NCBI RefSeq assembly: GCF_021206925.1
Contig: NZ_JAJPRF010000003.1
Coordinates: 372,001 to 436,000, forward strand
Length of the DNA stretch: 64,000 nucleotides
Source: Rhodoflexus caldus
GTDB taxonomy: Bacteria; Bacteroidota; Bacteroidia; Cytophagales; Thermoflexibacteraceae
Direction of reading: 5' to 3'
Of the stretch, positions 37,001 through 45,753 are shown in pieces. The notes below the pieces were generated by a model that saw only the letters and a list, made by a program, of their open reading frames with translations, searched no databases and was not told the DNA's origin. The translations under genes were made by a program, and so were the position numbers. Numbering within the stretch: position 1 is the stretch's first letter; each line of letters starts with the position of its first letter.

Positions 37001-37143
37001 GTACCCGTGGTAGGCGTTCCTGCGCCTGTAAGCGTTTTTTGCGCATAACTAACCGGTATGCTAAACAGCGCTAACCATAGAAAAAAAAATCCTTTATGTT
37101 GATAAAGATTACGCAAAGTAATCTTTGGCAGTAAATGTATCAT
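34084..37143 (-). CDS. Secreted beta-solenoid-like protein with T9SS type A sorting domain
   Basis: A 1019-residue exported protein. The signal peptide (about residues 18-35, FFFLWLALFSIPVSYAQ) is followed by GTWTPSLPVAGDNIILANGATLTI, a G8-like/parallel beta-helix opening, and some 700 residues of Asn/Thr/Gly-rich beta repeats (for example NGNLTITGGTLVLTHTA). The last 75 residues are a type A T9SS C-terminal signal: LFPNPARSGSEVYF, VVLDMSGREVHQQNLSG and LANGVYLLKI. By analogy it crosses the outer membrane through the T9SS and is attached to the surface or released. No catalytic motif is visible; an adhesin-like or structural role is possible. Confidence 0.9.
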   Translation of the reverse strand: MIHLLPKITLRNLYQHKGFFFLWLALFSIPVSYAQKTLTGAGTPTTGTWTPSLPVAGDNIILANGATLTINADFTFGNVTMTGGGAATTIIINAGRTMNTGNIDIGEPTNNNTTNQINVGDGTLNAASITMPETANGNRRCGILIANGRANITNGVTMNTNTLSPRNFIRITGTGIFDLRGGNFTGGGQFEPVSATPPNQSRVIYSGSNNQNIIGTVNGYYHLELQHNGSSTKTLAAGTDVLGDLLAVGDASKPVFQLSTFNLIVSGTTTLRLATMADNSITGTTNLNNVIMQGGRINGTVTSSIFVNGNLSVNTNPTNSISEIGQVELTVLGTSQIAAGATLEWNNIQGEKILTGKVTINGAWNNTANENITLRGGLEHNGFSFNSGTGTYSFTTNNQNISGSSSIVFDGQVIVGGNVVLTNMVSEPTDGLVINGLLNGTDATSTFENRTLLRYAGLNQRPMNVGGLDADHPGNTIDYHATSGIQVVNTSGTPFITVYHHLIISGGGEKRWVNTVAAATVTRAINGNLTITGGTLVLTHTATQPVINVAGNFLQEGGTLNLSSRDVDNGFAQLNIAGSFTQNAGTVTITGNSAGAVSSLVRLNGTAMQTAFQNSAVNWERGTFAVSNNSRVMLTSNFSASRLRLETGVLQTGATGMEYEFRVTDDAPAAVSGHVVAGFNFSTLSYASAPNNYVFGKLRRNVQNVNNVIYDFPVGSNTRYELARLTITTSLNVSHVTAWFNNTDALTSFSVPSCIRAYSPCAGGFWTFEPDTPISGTYAMQLFPNGFTCGASNVCGGPTIARRANATAAWGFSGSTFAANYTRTGFSAFSDFVPVFEDQLTPVEWVSFTAAKQETSALLQWATAWEKDAETFGIEKSADGKRWINIGQVAARGNSNQLTNYQFVDKEPFTGINYYRLAQRDFDGTIHYSGIVSLVWEGSAGMVRTLRLFPNPARSGSEVYFNDVFQSASIVVLDMSGREVHQQNLSGESALQLPMLANGVYLLKIATAGQQTTLRLVVE

Positions 37144-37320
37144 ATGAAGTAAAAAGTTTGTTAGTTATCAGCAACTTACATCAAAACGGTTAAGTGAAAG
37201 GTTGTTATTTTGATGTAGTTTTAACCCTAAATTATGACAAAAAAAGAGAAAATGCAATAAAAATATGCAAAAAAATACATCATACTTACATTGCGGCACA
37301 ATTGTCATACATTTGTTCGG

Positions 37321-39291
37321 ATGCACACCACCGACATACATGCACTGCTGAAACAGTACTGGGGCTATGATGCTTTTCGACCCTTGCAGGAGGATATCAT
37401 CCGCCATGTGTTGGCAGGTAGCGATGCGCTTGCATTGTTGCCTACGGGCGGGGGTAAATCGGTTTGTTTTCAAGTACCGACACTGGCAATGGGAGGGCTG
37501 TGCATTGTTGTTTCGCCGCTGATTGCCCTGATGAAAGACCAGGTAGAGCAACTCAACCGCAGGGGAATACATGCAGTGGCTATTTACAGCGGCATGACGC
37601 AAAAGGCAATAGATATTGCGTTAGACAATTGCATTCACGCACAGTCCCATCCGGTGCGCTTCCTGTATGTTTCACCCGAGCGGTTGCAAACAGAACTGTT
37701 TCGTACACGGGCAAGTAAAATGAATATTTGCCTGCTGGCCATTGATGAGGCGCACTGTATTTCGCAATGGGGCTACGATTTCAGGCCGCCCTATTTGGAA
37801 ATTGCTGCATTCCGCGAGCATATCGGCATAAATATCCCCTGCCTTGCACTCACCGCTACGGCCACCCCCGAAGTGCAGCAGGACATACAGGAAAAATTGC
37901 TTTTCAGGCAAGGCAGCCGCGTATTTCGGAAAAGTTTCCTGCGCGATAACCTGTCCTATTCTGTTTTTGAAACCGAAGATGTTTACAACCGCCTGTTGCG
38001 GGTGTTGGCAGGAGTGCCCGGCACCTCGGTTGTATATGCGAACACACGCCGCGAAACCGAAGAAATAGCCCGATGGCTGCGGCAAAACAGTGTTTCGGCT
38101 GACTTTTACCATGCCGGATTGCCGCCGCAGGAAAGGTCGGCTAAGCAGGATGCATGGATTAAAGGCAAAACGCGCGTGATAGTAGCTACCAATGCCTTTG
38201 GGATGGGCATTGACAAACCCGATGTGCGTTCGGTGATACACTTAGCTCCGCCGGCATCGCCCGAGGCCTACTATCAGGAAGCAGGGAGAGGAGGCCGCGA
38301 CGGTAAACGTGCCTATGCCGTTTTACTTTACAAACCCGACGAAATCCGGCATTTGACCCAAAGAGTCGAGCAAAGCTATCCCGATGTGGAAATATTGGCT
38401 ACCGTTTACCATCGGCTGGCCAATTACCTCCAAATGCCTGTTGGTGTAGCGCCGCCTGCTCCGCAGGAGTTTGATATGGAGCACTTTCTGCAAACTTTTA
38501 AGGCTGCCGGCTTGGCTATTGCAACACCGACTGCTTTTCAGGCGCTCAATCGCTTAGAGGAGTTGGGGCTGATTCAGCGCAATGAGGCCTCCGAAACACA
38601 GGATAAGTTCCTGTTTCAGGCAGCATTTGAAGAAATTTACCGCTTTCAGGTAGCTCATGCAGCTTTCGAACCTTTGTTGAAATACCTGCTTCGCAACTTT
38701 GGCGGCGAGGCTTTCTCCGATTTTACGCCTTTTTCAATCAGTCGGGCGGCAACCTTGCTGAAAGTCAGCCCATCTGAAATTGTGAAACAATTACAAGTAT
38801 TGGAACAGCAGGGGATAATCTGTTTTGCGCCTGCCCGTACCAAACCTCAAATCAGGTTTACCATGCCGCGCATGAGGGCAGATTACTTTCGGATAGACAA
38901 AAGTTTCTATCAGTTGCGCAAGCAGCAGGCAATGAGCAAGGCCTTGGCGATTGTCAATTACCTGCAAACCAAAGGCTGTCGCCAACAAGCCCTGCTTACT
39001 TATTTTGGCGAACGGCGCGAAACACCTTGCGGCATTTGCGACAACTGCATGGCTGCAAAAAAGCAGGCAATCAATAAGTTAGCCGATGTGTATGAATCGG
39101 CCGTCAGTGAACATTTGAGCAAACAACCTCTGCTGCCCGATGAGCTTCTGCGCAAAGTTTTGCCCGACAATGAAACCGTTTTCGCCGAAACGCTGCGGCA
39201 AATGGTAGCGCGCGGCCTGATAAAATATCTGGAAAACGGAAAAATCGCGCTCCAAGCAAAAAAAAATCGGAACACAGACGGTGCGGATTAG
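37321..39291 (+). CDS. recQ: ATP-dependent DNA helicase RecQ
   Basis: A 656-residue RecQ-family 3'-5' helicase. The ATG at 37321 is chosen over a TTG ten codons upstream. Domain order is helicase core (Walker A PTGGGKS at 41-47, DEAH box near 142 in AIDEAHCISQWGYDFRP, motif VI EAGRGGRDG), then the RecQ-C zinc site (CRQQALLTYFGE, CGICDNC near 565-580) and a winged-helix tail. No HRDC domain is evident. The last codons run into an inverted repeat that serves as terminator for the convergent peroxiredoxin gene. A TACATTTG at 37308-37315 could be a -7 element only five bases from the start. Confidence 0.95.
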   Translation: MHTTDIHALLKQYWGYDAFRPLQEDIIRHVLAGSDALALLPTGGGKSVCFQVPTLAMGGLCIVVSPLIALMKDQVEQLNRRGIHAVAIYSGMTQKAIDIALDNCIHAQSHPVRFLYVSPERLQTELFRTRASKMNICLLAIDEAHCISQWGYDFRPPYLEIAAFREHIGINIPCLALTATATPEVQQDIQEKLLFRQGSRVFRKSFLRDNLSYSVFETEDVYNRLLRVLAGVPGTSVVYANTRRETEEIARWLRQNSVSADFYHAGLPPQERSAKQDAWIKGKTRVIVATNAFGMGIDKPDVRSVIHLAPPASPEAYYQEAGRGGRDGKRAYAVLLYKPDEIRHLTQRVEQSYPDVEILATVYHRLANYLQMPVGVAPPAPQEFDMEHFLQTFKAAGLAIATPTAFQALNRLEELGLIQRNEASETQDKFLFQAAFEEIYRFQVAHAAFEPLLKYLLRNFGGEAFSDFTPFSISRAATLLKVSPSEIVKQLQVLEQQGIICFAPARTKPQIRFTMPRMRADYFRIDKSFYQLRKQQAMSKALAIVNYLQTKGCRQQALLTYFGERRETPCGICDNCMAAKKQAINKLADVYESAVSEHLSKQPLLPDELLRKVLPDNETVFAETLRQMVARGLIKYLENGKIALQAKKNRNTDGAD

Positions 39292-39344
39292 CTGCCCGTG
39301 CTTCAAGCAAAAAAATCGGTGCTATCCGTATAATCTGTGTTCCG
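39268..39344 (-). terminator. Imperfect inverted repeat acting as terminator of the peroxiredoxin gene, overlapping the recQ end
   Basis: Arms CGGAACACAGA (39268) and TCTGTGTTCCG (to 39344) are perfect for 11 bp and continue imperfectly inward (GCGGATTAGC against GCTATCCG). Read on the minus strand the hairpin is followed by nine T. A related AAAAAAATCGG...TGCTATCC segment recurs at 39389-39418. Confidence 0.7.
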
Positions 39345-39482
39345 AGGGGGCAGATGAGCAAAGTAAATCGCTATTTTCGGGTTGGGGATTAAAAAAATCG
39401 GCAAAGACCGTGCTATCCCCCAAAATCCGCGCACTTGTGTACGATGCGCTTTACATTACTCAACTGCTTTGCTGTTGTCAGC

Positions 39483-40130
39483 TTACAGCGACTTTTTCGC
39501 CAAATACCAATCTACCATTTCCAAATTGCTGGCTTTGCGGGCTACAAGTTCTTCCAGTGTTTTTGGCGCAGGAACGATAACCTTATCGCCGGGCTGCCAA
39601 TCCAGTGGGCAAGCTACTTTGTTTTCCGAAGCAGTTTGCAGAGCCACCAGCGCACGTTTGATTTCTTCCATGTTGCGACCGATGTTCAGCGGATAGTACA
39701 TAATCAAGCGAATAATGCCTTCCGGGTCAATGAAAAACACGGCGCGAACGGCGGCTGTTTCGCTTTCGCCGGGTTGCAACATGCCGTACAATTTAGATAC
39801 GCTCATGTCTATATCGGCTACAATCGGGAACTCAAACAGCACACCTGTTTTTTCATACACAGCATTTACCCATGCAATGTGTGCGTGGATGCTGTCAATG
39901 CTAAGCCCCATCAGCAGGGTGTTGTGGTCGGCAAAGAATTGTTTTTCTTTGGCAAAACCTGTCATTTCAGTGGTACAAACAGGGGTGAAGTCAGCAGGGT
40001 GAGAGAAGAAGATAACCCACTTGCCTTTGTTGTAGTCTGAAAATTTAATTTTGCCAAGCGTGGTAAGTGATTCAAAATCAGGAGCTTTGTCGCCGATGCG
40101 CGGCATGGCATATGTTTGTTGATTTTCCAT
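39483..40130 (-). CDS. Peroxiredoxin, 1-Cys (Prx6-like) type
   Basis: A 215-residue thiol peroxidase. The active-site signature PADFTPVCTTE places the peroxidatic Cys52, with Thr49 in the usual position. Length and the C-terminal extension (PGDKVIVPAPKTLEELVARK) are those of the Prx6 subfamily. A second Cys occurs in VACPLDWQPG, so an internal resolving role cannot be excluded. It reduces hydrogen peroxide and alkyl hydroperoxides in the cytoplasm. It is transcribed towards recQ and away from nadE. Confidence 0.95.
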   Translation of the reverse strand: MENQQTYAMPRIGDKAPDFESLTTLGKIKFSDYNKGKWVIFFSHPADFTPVCTTEMTGFAKEKQFFADHNTLLMGLSIDSIHAHIAWVNAVYEKTGVLFEFPIVADIDMSVSKLYGMLQPGESETAAVRAVFFIDPEGIIRLIMYYPLNIGRNMEEIKRALVALQTASENKVACPLDWQPGDKVIVPAPKTLEELVARKASNLEMVDWYLAKKSL

Positions 40131-40310
40131 ATCTGTTTGTTTTGTGAATAAATAACTTCAAATAGTACCACAAAATTAAGCCACGCGCTTTTTTGTATCA
40201 GTTACTTTTGTTACAAATCAAAGTGTAAAAAATACGTTAAGTTTCTGCTGAAAACGCTAACTTGTGGCATTAAAAAAGCGTTTCCATCAAGTAACGATAT
40301 ACCTACTTCT

Positions 40311-42314
40311 ATGCAACTCATCAAAGTGGCCGGGGCTGTACTGAATCAGACACCCTTGGCATGGGTTCAAAACAAGCGAAATATACTATCGGCCATTGGT
40401 CAGGCACGCGCCGAGCAGGTAAGCATCCTCTGCCTGCCGGAACTTTGCATCACGGGCTATGGCTGCGAGGATATGTTTTACGCACCCGGTGTGCATCAGA
40501 CTGCCTTACAGGTTTTGGAAGAAATCAGGCCGCATACCGAAGGAATGGCCGTATGTGTCGGCTTGCCGTTGATGTACCAAAACCGCATTTTCAATACAGC
40601 CTGTTTGCTGGTAAATGGCGAAATTGTCGGGTTTGTTGCCAAGCGATTTTTGGCAGGTAACGGCATCCACTACGAGCCGCGTTGGTTTACGCCTTGGCCT
40701 GAAGACGAGCAAGTGCAAATCAGCATCAACGGCAAAAAATATCCGCTGGGCGATATTTATTTCAACGTCGGTGGCGTAAAAATCGGTTTTGAGATTTGCG
40801 AAGACGCGTGGGTTGCTAATCGCCCGGGGCGGAAATTATACCGCTACGGCGTGGATGTACTGCTCAACCCAAGTGCAAGCCATTTTGCTTTTCAGAAGTT
40901 GGAAGTGCGCAAGCGCTTTGTGCTGGAAGGCAGCCGTGCGTTCGGTACGGCTTATGTTTACGCCAATTTGTTGGGCAACGAAGCGGGTAGAGCTATTTAC
41001 GACGGCGGCACGCTCATTGCCTCATCGGGGCAATTGCTGGCAGTAGGTGAGCGGCTGACTTTCCACGACTATCTGCTGACTTCTGCTGTGGTGGACATTC
41101 AGGAAGCCCGTATGGCACAGGCGCAGGCAAGCACGGTTTTTAACATCCCCGAATTGCAGGAAAATTGCATTGAGGCCGATTTTCATTTCCCCGACATACT
41201 GCCCGTGGTGCAACAGGCCAAAGATGCCGCATGGGAAAAAAGTGAACATTTACAGGAGGAAGAATTTGCACGCGCCCTTGCACTGGGATTGTATGATTAC
41301 ATGCGCAAGAGCTATTCACGCGGATTTGTGGTGTCGCTCAGCGGCGGTGCGGATTCGTCTGCTATCAGTTGCTGTGTGCGCCTGATGCTTGAATTAGGTA
41401 TCCAAAGCATTGGCTTGGAAGCATTTAAAGCGAAGTTGGGCTATTGGCAGGCGATTCAGCCGTGCCAAACTTCAAAAGAAATGATGCGCCTGATGCTTAC
41501 GACTGCCTACCAAGCAACGCGCAATAGCGGCGAGGTTACGCGCACGGCAGCCCGTGAGTTGGCACACAGCTTAGGCGCTACTTTCTATGAGTTAGACGTA
41601 GATGCAGTAGTAGAAGGCTATAAGCAAATGGTTGCCGATAGCATCGGCAGGCCATTGAGTTGGGCTACCGACGACATCGCCCTGCAAAACGTACAGGCGC
41701 GGGTGCGCAGCCCAAGTATCTGGATGCTGACCAACCTCAGCGGCGGGCTGCTGTTATCTACTTCCAACCGCTCAGAGGCGGCGGTAGGGTATGCCACTAT
41801 GGATGGCGATACCTCAGGCGGCCTTAGCCCCATTGCAGGCATTGATAAAGCATTTTTGAGACAGTGGCTGCGCTGGTTAGAAAAGAAAGGTATTTTGCTT
41901 GCCGATGGCAGCTACTTGACCGTTCCGGAATTACGCTATGTAAACGAACAAGCCCCAACGGCAGAACTGCGCCCACCCGACCGCAAACAAACCGACGAAG
42001 ACGATTTGATGCCCTACGACCTGCTGGATGCGATAGAAGAAGCTGCCATCCGCGACAAAAAAATGCCGATTGAATGCTTTGAACTCATGCGGATTCGTTT
42101 TCCGCAATATACCATTCTGCAACTGCATGAGTGGGTCAAACGCTTTTTCCGCCTGTGGTGCCGCAACCAGTGGAAACGCGAGCGGTATGCGCCATCATTC
42201 CATCTGGACGACAAGAATTTAGACCCCAAAACGTGGTGCCGCTTCCCGATTCTTTCGGGGGGCTATGAGTGGGAACTGCAACAGTTGGACAATTACGTTA
42301 CGACAAAATATTGA
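40311..42314 (+). CDS. nadE: Glutamine-dependent NAD+ synthetase
   Basis: A 667-residue two-domain enzyme that makes NAD+ from deamido-NAD+ with glutamine as nitrogen donor. The N-terminal glutaminase (nitrilase fold) has Glu44 in LCLPELCITGYG, a Lys in GFVAKRFL, and the catalytic Cys in GFEICEDAW near residue 162. The C-terminal synthetase has the P-loop LSGGADSS starting near 343 and STSNRSEAAVGYATMDGDTSGG. The 3' end overlaps the convergent LytTR gene by 17 bases. A short inverted repeat (AAACGCT / AGCGTTT, about 40252-40283) lies in the leader. Confidence 0.96.
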   Translation: MQLIKVAGAVLNQTPLAWVQNKRNILSAIGQARAEQVSILCLPELCITGYGCEDMFYAPGVHQTALQVLEEIRPHTEGMAVCVGLPLMYQNRIFNTACLLVNGEIVGFVAKRFLAGNGIHYEPRWFTPWPEDEQVQISINGKKYPLGDIYFNVGGVKIGFEICEDAWVANRPGRKLYRYGVDVLLNPSASHFAFQKLEVRKRFVLEGSRAFGTAYVYANLLGNEAGRAIYDGGTLIASSGQLLAVGERLTFHDYLLTSAVVDIQEARMAQAQASTVFNIPELQENCIEADFHFPDILPVVQQAKDAAWEKSEHLQEEEFARALALGLYDYMRKSYSRGFVVSLSGGADSSAISCCVRLMLELGIQSIGLEAFKAKLGYWQAIQPCQTSKEMMRLMLTTAYQATRNSGEVTRTAARELAHSLGATFYELDVDAVVEGYKQMVADSIGRPLSWATDDIALQNVQARVRSPSIWMLTNLSGGLLLSTSNRSEAAVGYATMDGDTSGGLSPIAGIDKAFLRQWLRWLEKKGILLADGSYLTVPELRYVNEQAPTAELRPPDRKQTDEDDLMPYDLLDAIEEAAIRDKKMPIECFELMRIRFPQYTILQLHEWVKRFFRLWCRNQWKRERYAPSFHLDDKNLDPKTWCRFPILSGGYEWELQQLDNYVTTKY

Positions 42315-43077
42315 GGCTGCTTAAAAATCCCGAACGGTAAGAGTTTCCGATAGGAATTTCGCGGTTAGGCATCACTACTTTGTCGTCTTCAATGGAGCGG
42401 ATGCAATCCGTATTGATGATGAACGAGCGATGTACGCGGACAAAGGTATTTTCGGGCAGTTTCTTTTCCATGCCCTTCATGGTGCTGTGAACCACGTAGC
42501 AGTTACCTGAAAGGGTATGGATTTCTACATAGTCGGAAAGTGCCTCAATGAACTCTATTTCATTGGTTTGCAGGTGTACGATTCGCCCGTCATCTTTGGT
42601 TTTCACAAAGAAATTTTCACCCTGAGCGGCTTCCTGTGGTGTGGCCATAATTTCCGGCTGCACGCGTTTTACGACAGGTTCGGCAACGGCCTTTACAGGC
42701 GGCAGTTGCAATTTGGAAGTTTCGCGTTGCAGGTTGCTTTCGGCGCGGTCAACGGCGCGCAAAAAACGCGGATATTCTACGGGCTTTACCAAAAAATCGG
42801 TTACGTCGTAGTCAAAAGCCTCTACCGCATAGTTCTTATTGCCCGTAACGACAATAATCTGCGGCATTTTTTTGAGGGTTTTCAGCAAATCCAACCCCGA
42901 CATTTCCGGCATTTCCACGTCCAAAAAAATGATATCCACTTCTATGTTTTTCAATAGCTGATAGGCTTCAATCGCACTGCTGCATTCGGCTACTAGCTCG
43001 AGGTTGGTAGTCCGCTTTACCAATTGTCTAATTACGGTGCGGGAGAAAGCGTCATCATCTACAATAATGCAATTCAT
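42298..43077 (-). CDS. LytTR-family response regulator
   Basis: A 259-residue response regulator. The receiver domain has the acidic cluster VDDDAFS, the phosphoacceptor Asp53 in IIFLDVEMPEMSG, and a Lys in DFLVKPVEYPRF. A linker (about 125-155) leads to a LytTR DNA-binding domain (FIEALSDYVEIHT, LPENTFVRVHRSFIIN, GNSYRSGF). The cognate histidine kinase is not in view, so the input is unknown. It overlaps nadE tail-to-tail by 17 bases. Confidence 0.94.
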   Translation of the reverse strand: MNCIIVDDDAFSRTVIRQLVKRTTNLELVAECSSAIEAYQLLKNIEVDIIFLDVEMPEMSGLDLLKTLKKMPQIIVVTGNKNYAVEAFDYDVTDFLVKPVEYPRFLRAVDRAESNLQRETSKLQLPPVKAVAEPVVKRVQPEIMATPQEAAQGENFFVKTKDDGRIVHLQTNEIEFIEALSDYVEIHTLSGNCYVVHSTMKGMEKKLPENTFVRVHRSFIINTDCIRSIEDDKVVMPNREIPIGNSYRSGFLSSLNILS

Positions 43078-43159
43078 GGCAGTGCAAGGGGGATTTTGCT
43101 GTTTATGTGGCTTACTATATTAACCGTTTTTGGGGCGTGATATTGTGTTGCAGTGCAAC

Positions 43160-43765
43160 TTATTTAGCGGCAGCAGGCATGTGCAAATCCATAATGCGCT
43201 TGATGTACTTGCCTAATATATCAAATTCCAGATTTACGCGGTCGCCAACCCGAAGGCTGTGGAAGGTGGTGTGTTCGTAGGTATAGGGAATAATGGCAAC
43301 GCTGAACTCTCCGATTTTGCTGTCCACCACCGTCAGGCTCACCCCATTGACGGCAATAGAGCCCTTTTCAACGGTAAAGTTGCCAACAGAGGCATCGTAG
43401 GTGAACGTATAGCGCCAACTGCCGTTTTCATCGGCAATGCGGGTGCAAAGGCCTGTCTGGTCTACGTGTCCCTGCACAAAATGTCCGTCAAAGCGGCCTG
43501 TGGCAGGCATACAGCGTTCTAAATTGACCAAAGAGCCGACTTGGAGCGTTCCCAAATTGGTTTTATCCAATGTTTCCTGAATGGCTGTAACAACGTGCGT
43601 GTCGTTTTCAATGGCTACAACGGTCAGGCATACACCGTTGTGCGAAACGCTCTGGTCTATTTTCAACTCATGCGAAACAGGCGAAGTGATATGCAGGTGG
43701 ATATTACTTTTATCCCGACGAATGGCCGCTACTTTGCCCAATGCTTCAATGATGCCTGTGAACAT
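43160..43765 (-). CDS. ribE: Riboflavin synthase (alpha subunit)
   Basis: A 201-residue riboflavin synthase, which converts two molecules of dimethyl-ribityl-lumazine into riboflavin. It starts with the diagnostic MFTGIIEALGKV and has the two internally repeated lumazine-binding halves: the first has SVSHNGVCLTVVAI and the second GSIAVNGVSLTVVD; FVQGHVDQTG marks the active site. It is divergent from the UMF1 gene with a gap of only 30 bases. No FMN riboswitch is visible. Confidence 0.97.
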   Translation of the reverse strand: MFTGIIEALGKVAAIRRDKSNIHLHITSPVSHELKIDQSVSHNGVCLTVVAIENDTHVVTAIQETLDKTNLGTLQVGSLVNLERCMPATGRFDGHFVQGHVDQTGLCTRIADENGSWRYTFTYDASVGNFTVEKGSIAVNGVSLTVVDSKIGEFSVAIIPYTYEHTTFHSLRVGDRVNLEFDILGKYIKRIMDLHMPAAAK

Positions 43766-43771
43766 TTAGTT

Positions 43772-43796
43772 TATATTTGTGTTTCTGGCAAAATTA
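43772..43796. promoter_or_regulatory. Two facing -7 elements in a 30-base divergent gap
   Basis: TATATTTG (43772-43779, plus strand, towards the UMF1 gene) and TAATTTTG on the minus strand (43789-43796, towards ribE) both match TAnnTTTG. Neither has a TTTG at the usual 19-base distance, so this is tentative. Confidence 0.35.
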
Positions 43797-45109
43797 TGCA
43801 AAAAAAGGATGACCCGCGTATCATACACGCATGGTGTATGTACGACTGGGCTAATTCGGCTTACATGCTGGTAATTAGCTCAACACTTTTTCCGGTATAT
43901 TACAATTCGGTTACACGTAGCGCTTTTAATGGAGATATTGTTGATTTTCTTGGCTGGCGCGTGAGTAATACTGTTTTATATTCATATTCCCTTGCTTTCG
44001 CTTTTTTGTTGGCGGCGCTGCTTTCGCCGCTGCTGGCGGGCATTGCCGACTACGGCAGGTTTCGCAAACCGATGATGCGTTTTTTTACCCTGCTTGGTTC
44101 GCTGGCCTGTATCGGTTTGTTCTTTTTTGAAGGAGATAATATTGTCTGGGGTATTTTGTGTAACATTTTGGCCTGCTTTGGCTATACGGGCAGTTTGGTT
44201 TTTTACAACGCCTACCTGCCCGAAATTGCAAGCCGCAACCGTTTAGACAGTGTGAGTGCCCGTGGTTTTGCCTATGGTTATATGGGTGGTGTGGTGCTGT
44301 TAGTCATCAATCTGATAATGGTGCAGCAACCCCAATGGTTTGGGATTATCAATCAGTCGTCGGCCGTGCGCTTATCGCTGGCTTCTGTCGGGATTTGGTG
44401 GATTGTTTTTGCACAATATACTTTCTGGTATCTGGAAACCGCCCGCAAAGAGTCGGATATTTACACCAATATACTTACGCGCGGTTATGATAAACTGCGG
44501 TCGGTGTGGAAGCAGTTGCAACACCTGAAATCTACGCAATATTACCTGGTTGCCTTTTTCTTTTACAGCATGGGCGTACAAACCGTTATGCTGCTGGCAG
44601 CCACGTTTGGCGAAAAAGAAATTAAAATGAGTGCCGACAAGCTCATTATTACCGTGCTCATTATTCAACTGATTGCCATACCTGGCGGCTATTTGTTTGC
44701 ATGGCTTGCCAAATCGGTAAGTAACCGCCTGTCTATCAACATTATGCTGGGGCTTTGGTTAGTGGTTTGCATGGGGGCTTATGTGGTGCAGGAAGAAACC
44801 GGATTCTATTTGCTGGCAGCGCTTGTAGGGCTGATTATGGGCGGTATCCAATCGGTTTCGCGTTCTACCTATACCAAACTGATTCCCAAAGATACGGCAG
44901 ACAATACGTCATTTTTCAGTTTTTATGATGTGGTGGAGAAAGTTTCCATCATTGGCGGCACATTCACCTTTGGTCTGGTAGAACAAATCACCCAAAGCAT
45001 GAGAAACAGTGCGCTCGCTTTGGGTGTGTTTTTTATTCTGGGACTGTTGGTGATGACTCTTGTGCACGTGCCACGCCACAGGGTGCTTCTGAGGCGAATT
45101 GCATCATAG
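43796..45109 (+). CDS. UMF1-family (Atg22-like) MFS transporter
   Basis: A 437-residue transporter with about twelve membrane helices. The ATG at 43796 is chosen; the open frame extends upstream but would run antisense through ribE. Family hallmarks are IIHAWCMYDWANSAYMLVI at the start, CFGYTGSLVFYNAYLPEI and GLIMGGIQSVSRSTYTKLIP. UMF1 proteins resemble yeast Atg22, a vacuolar amino-acid exporter; the bacterial substrate is not known. A small STAS-like gene converges on it with a 4-base gap. Confidence 0.92.
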   Translation: MQKKDDPRIIHAWCMYDWANSAYMLVISSTLFPVYYNSVTRSAFNGDIVDFLGWRVSNTVLYSYSLAFAFLLAALLSPLLAGIADYGRFRKPMMRFFTLLGSLACIGLFFFEGDNIVWGILCNILACFGYTGSLVFYNAYLPEIASRNRLDSVSARGFAYGYMGGVVLLVINLIMVQQPQWFGIINQSSAVRLSLASVGIWWIVFAQYTFWYLETARKESDIYTNILTRGYDKLRSVWKQLQHLKSTQYYLVAFFFYSMGVQTVMLLAATFGEKEIKMSADKLIITVLIIQLIAIPGGYLFAWLAKSVSNRLSINIMLGLWLVVCMGAYVVQEETGFYLLAALVGLIMGGIQSVSRSTYTKLIPKDTADNTSFFSFYDVVEKVSIIGGTFTFGLVEQITQSMRNSALALGVFFILGLLVMTLVHVPRHRVLLRRIAS

Positions 45110-45113
45110 TCGG

Positions 45114-45521
45114 CTATTGATTCAGCCATTCAAAAGCCTTGGCTTCATCTTCAAAAAATGCGGTCTGATATTCAGCCGTAGTGTCTTCTTCTATGGTTTG
45201 CTGCACCGAAAGCGCCGCATAGAAGTCTGCACTAATCAATACAGCCATTTTTTTAAGTCCGATTTCGCGGTAGGGTTCGGACAGAAGTTCGTTTGTCCAT
45301 GCTTGCAACTCCGGCGTGATGGTGTTTCTGTTATTGACCCCATCGGCAAAAATCTTATCGGGGCGCTTTTCCAGTATGATATCCTTGTATTTAAAGAATA
45401 TGTCTTTGTAAAGCTCGGCATCTACACTTTCCGGCATTGTCCAGCGGGTAATAAGCGTGTTGGTGGCGGTGTCGTAGCTCATAACGACCTTATCACTTGC
45501 ATAGAGGGTTTCCATGGGCAT
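45114..45521 (-). CDS. Small cytoplasmic protein, possibly STAS/SEC14-like
   Basis: A 135-residue soluble protein without signal or membrane segment. The pattern TLITRWTMPESVDAELYKDIFFKY, KIFADGVNNRN and the ending AFFEDEAKAFEWLNQ resembles the SpoIIAA-like/STAS-SEC14 proteins common in Bacteroidota, but I assign it only on that impression. No phosphorylatable Ser motif is evident. An alternative start lies two codons downstream. It converges on the UMF1 gene. Confidence 0.65.
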   Translation of the reverse strand: MPMETLYASDKVVMSYDTATNTLITRWTMPESVDAELYKDIFFKYKDIILEKRPDKIFADGVNNRNTITPELQAWTNELLSEPYREIGLKKMAVLISADFYAALSVQQTIEEDTTAEYQTAFFEDEAKAFEWLNQ

Positions 45522-45753
45522 TTTAGCTTAGTAGTTGTATAATGGATAACGCATATGCCCACTTTCTGTTTTGTAGTCGTGTACAAATATTTTTAATCGC
45601 ATTCAAAGAGTATGCGGATTGTTGCAAATGAATGAACTTTCGCGCAGCTTTTTTAAACGACTATTTTTTCAACAATTTATACAAAAGTTTCTTGCAAACC
45701 TTTGCACTTTTATATATAAATCCGCAATCCCGCCCCCGCAATGCTTACGGTTC

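Noticed and set aside
37308-37315. TACATTTG as recQ promoter
   Set aside because: Matches the -7 box, but no -33 TTTG is at 19 bases, so it is mentioned under recQ and not listed as a separate site.
40251-40283. Inverted repeat AAACGCT/AGCGTTT before nadE as a riboswitch or terminator
   Set aside because: Short arms, large loop and no T-run; no known NAD-related riboswitch features were recognised.
43541-43795. 85-codon N-terminal extension of the UMF1 transporter
   Set aside because: It would lie antisense inside ribE; the transporter family starts at the DWANSAY-containing segment after the ATG at 43796.
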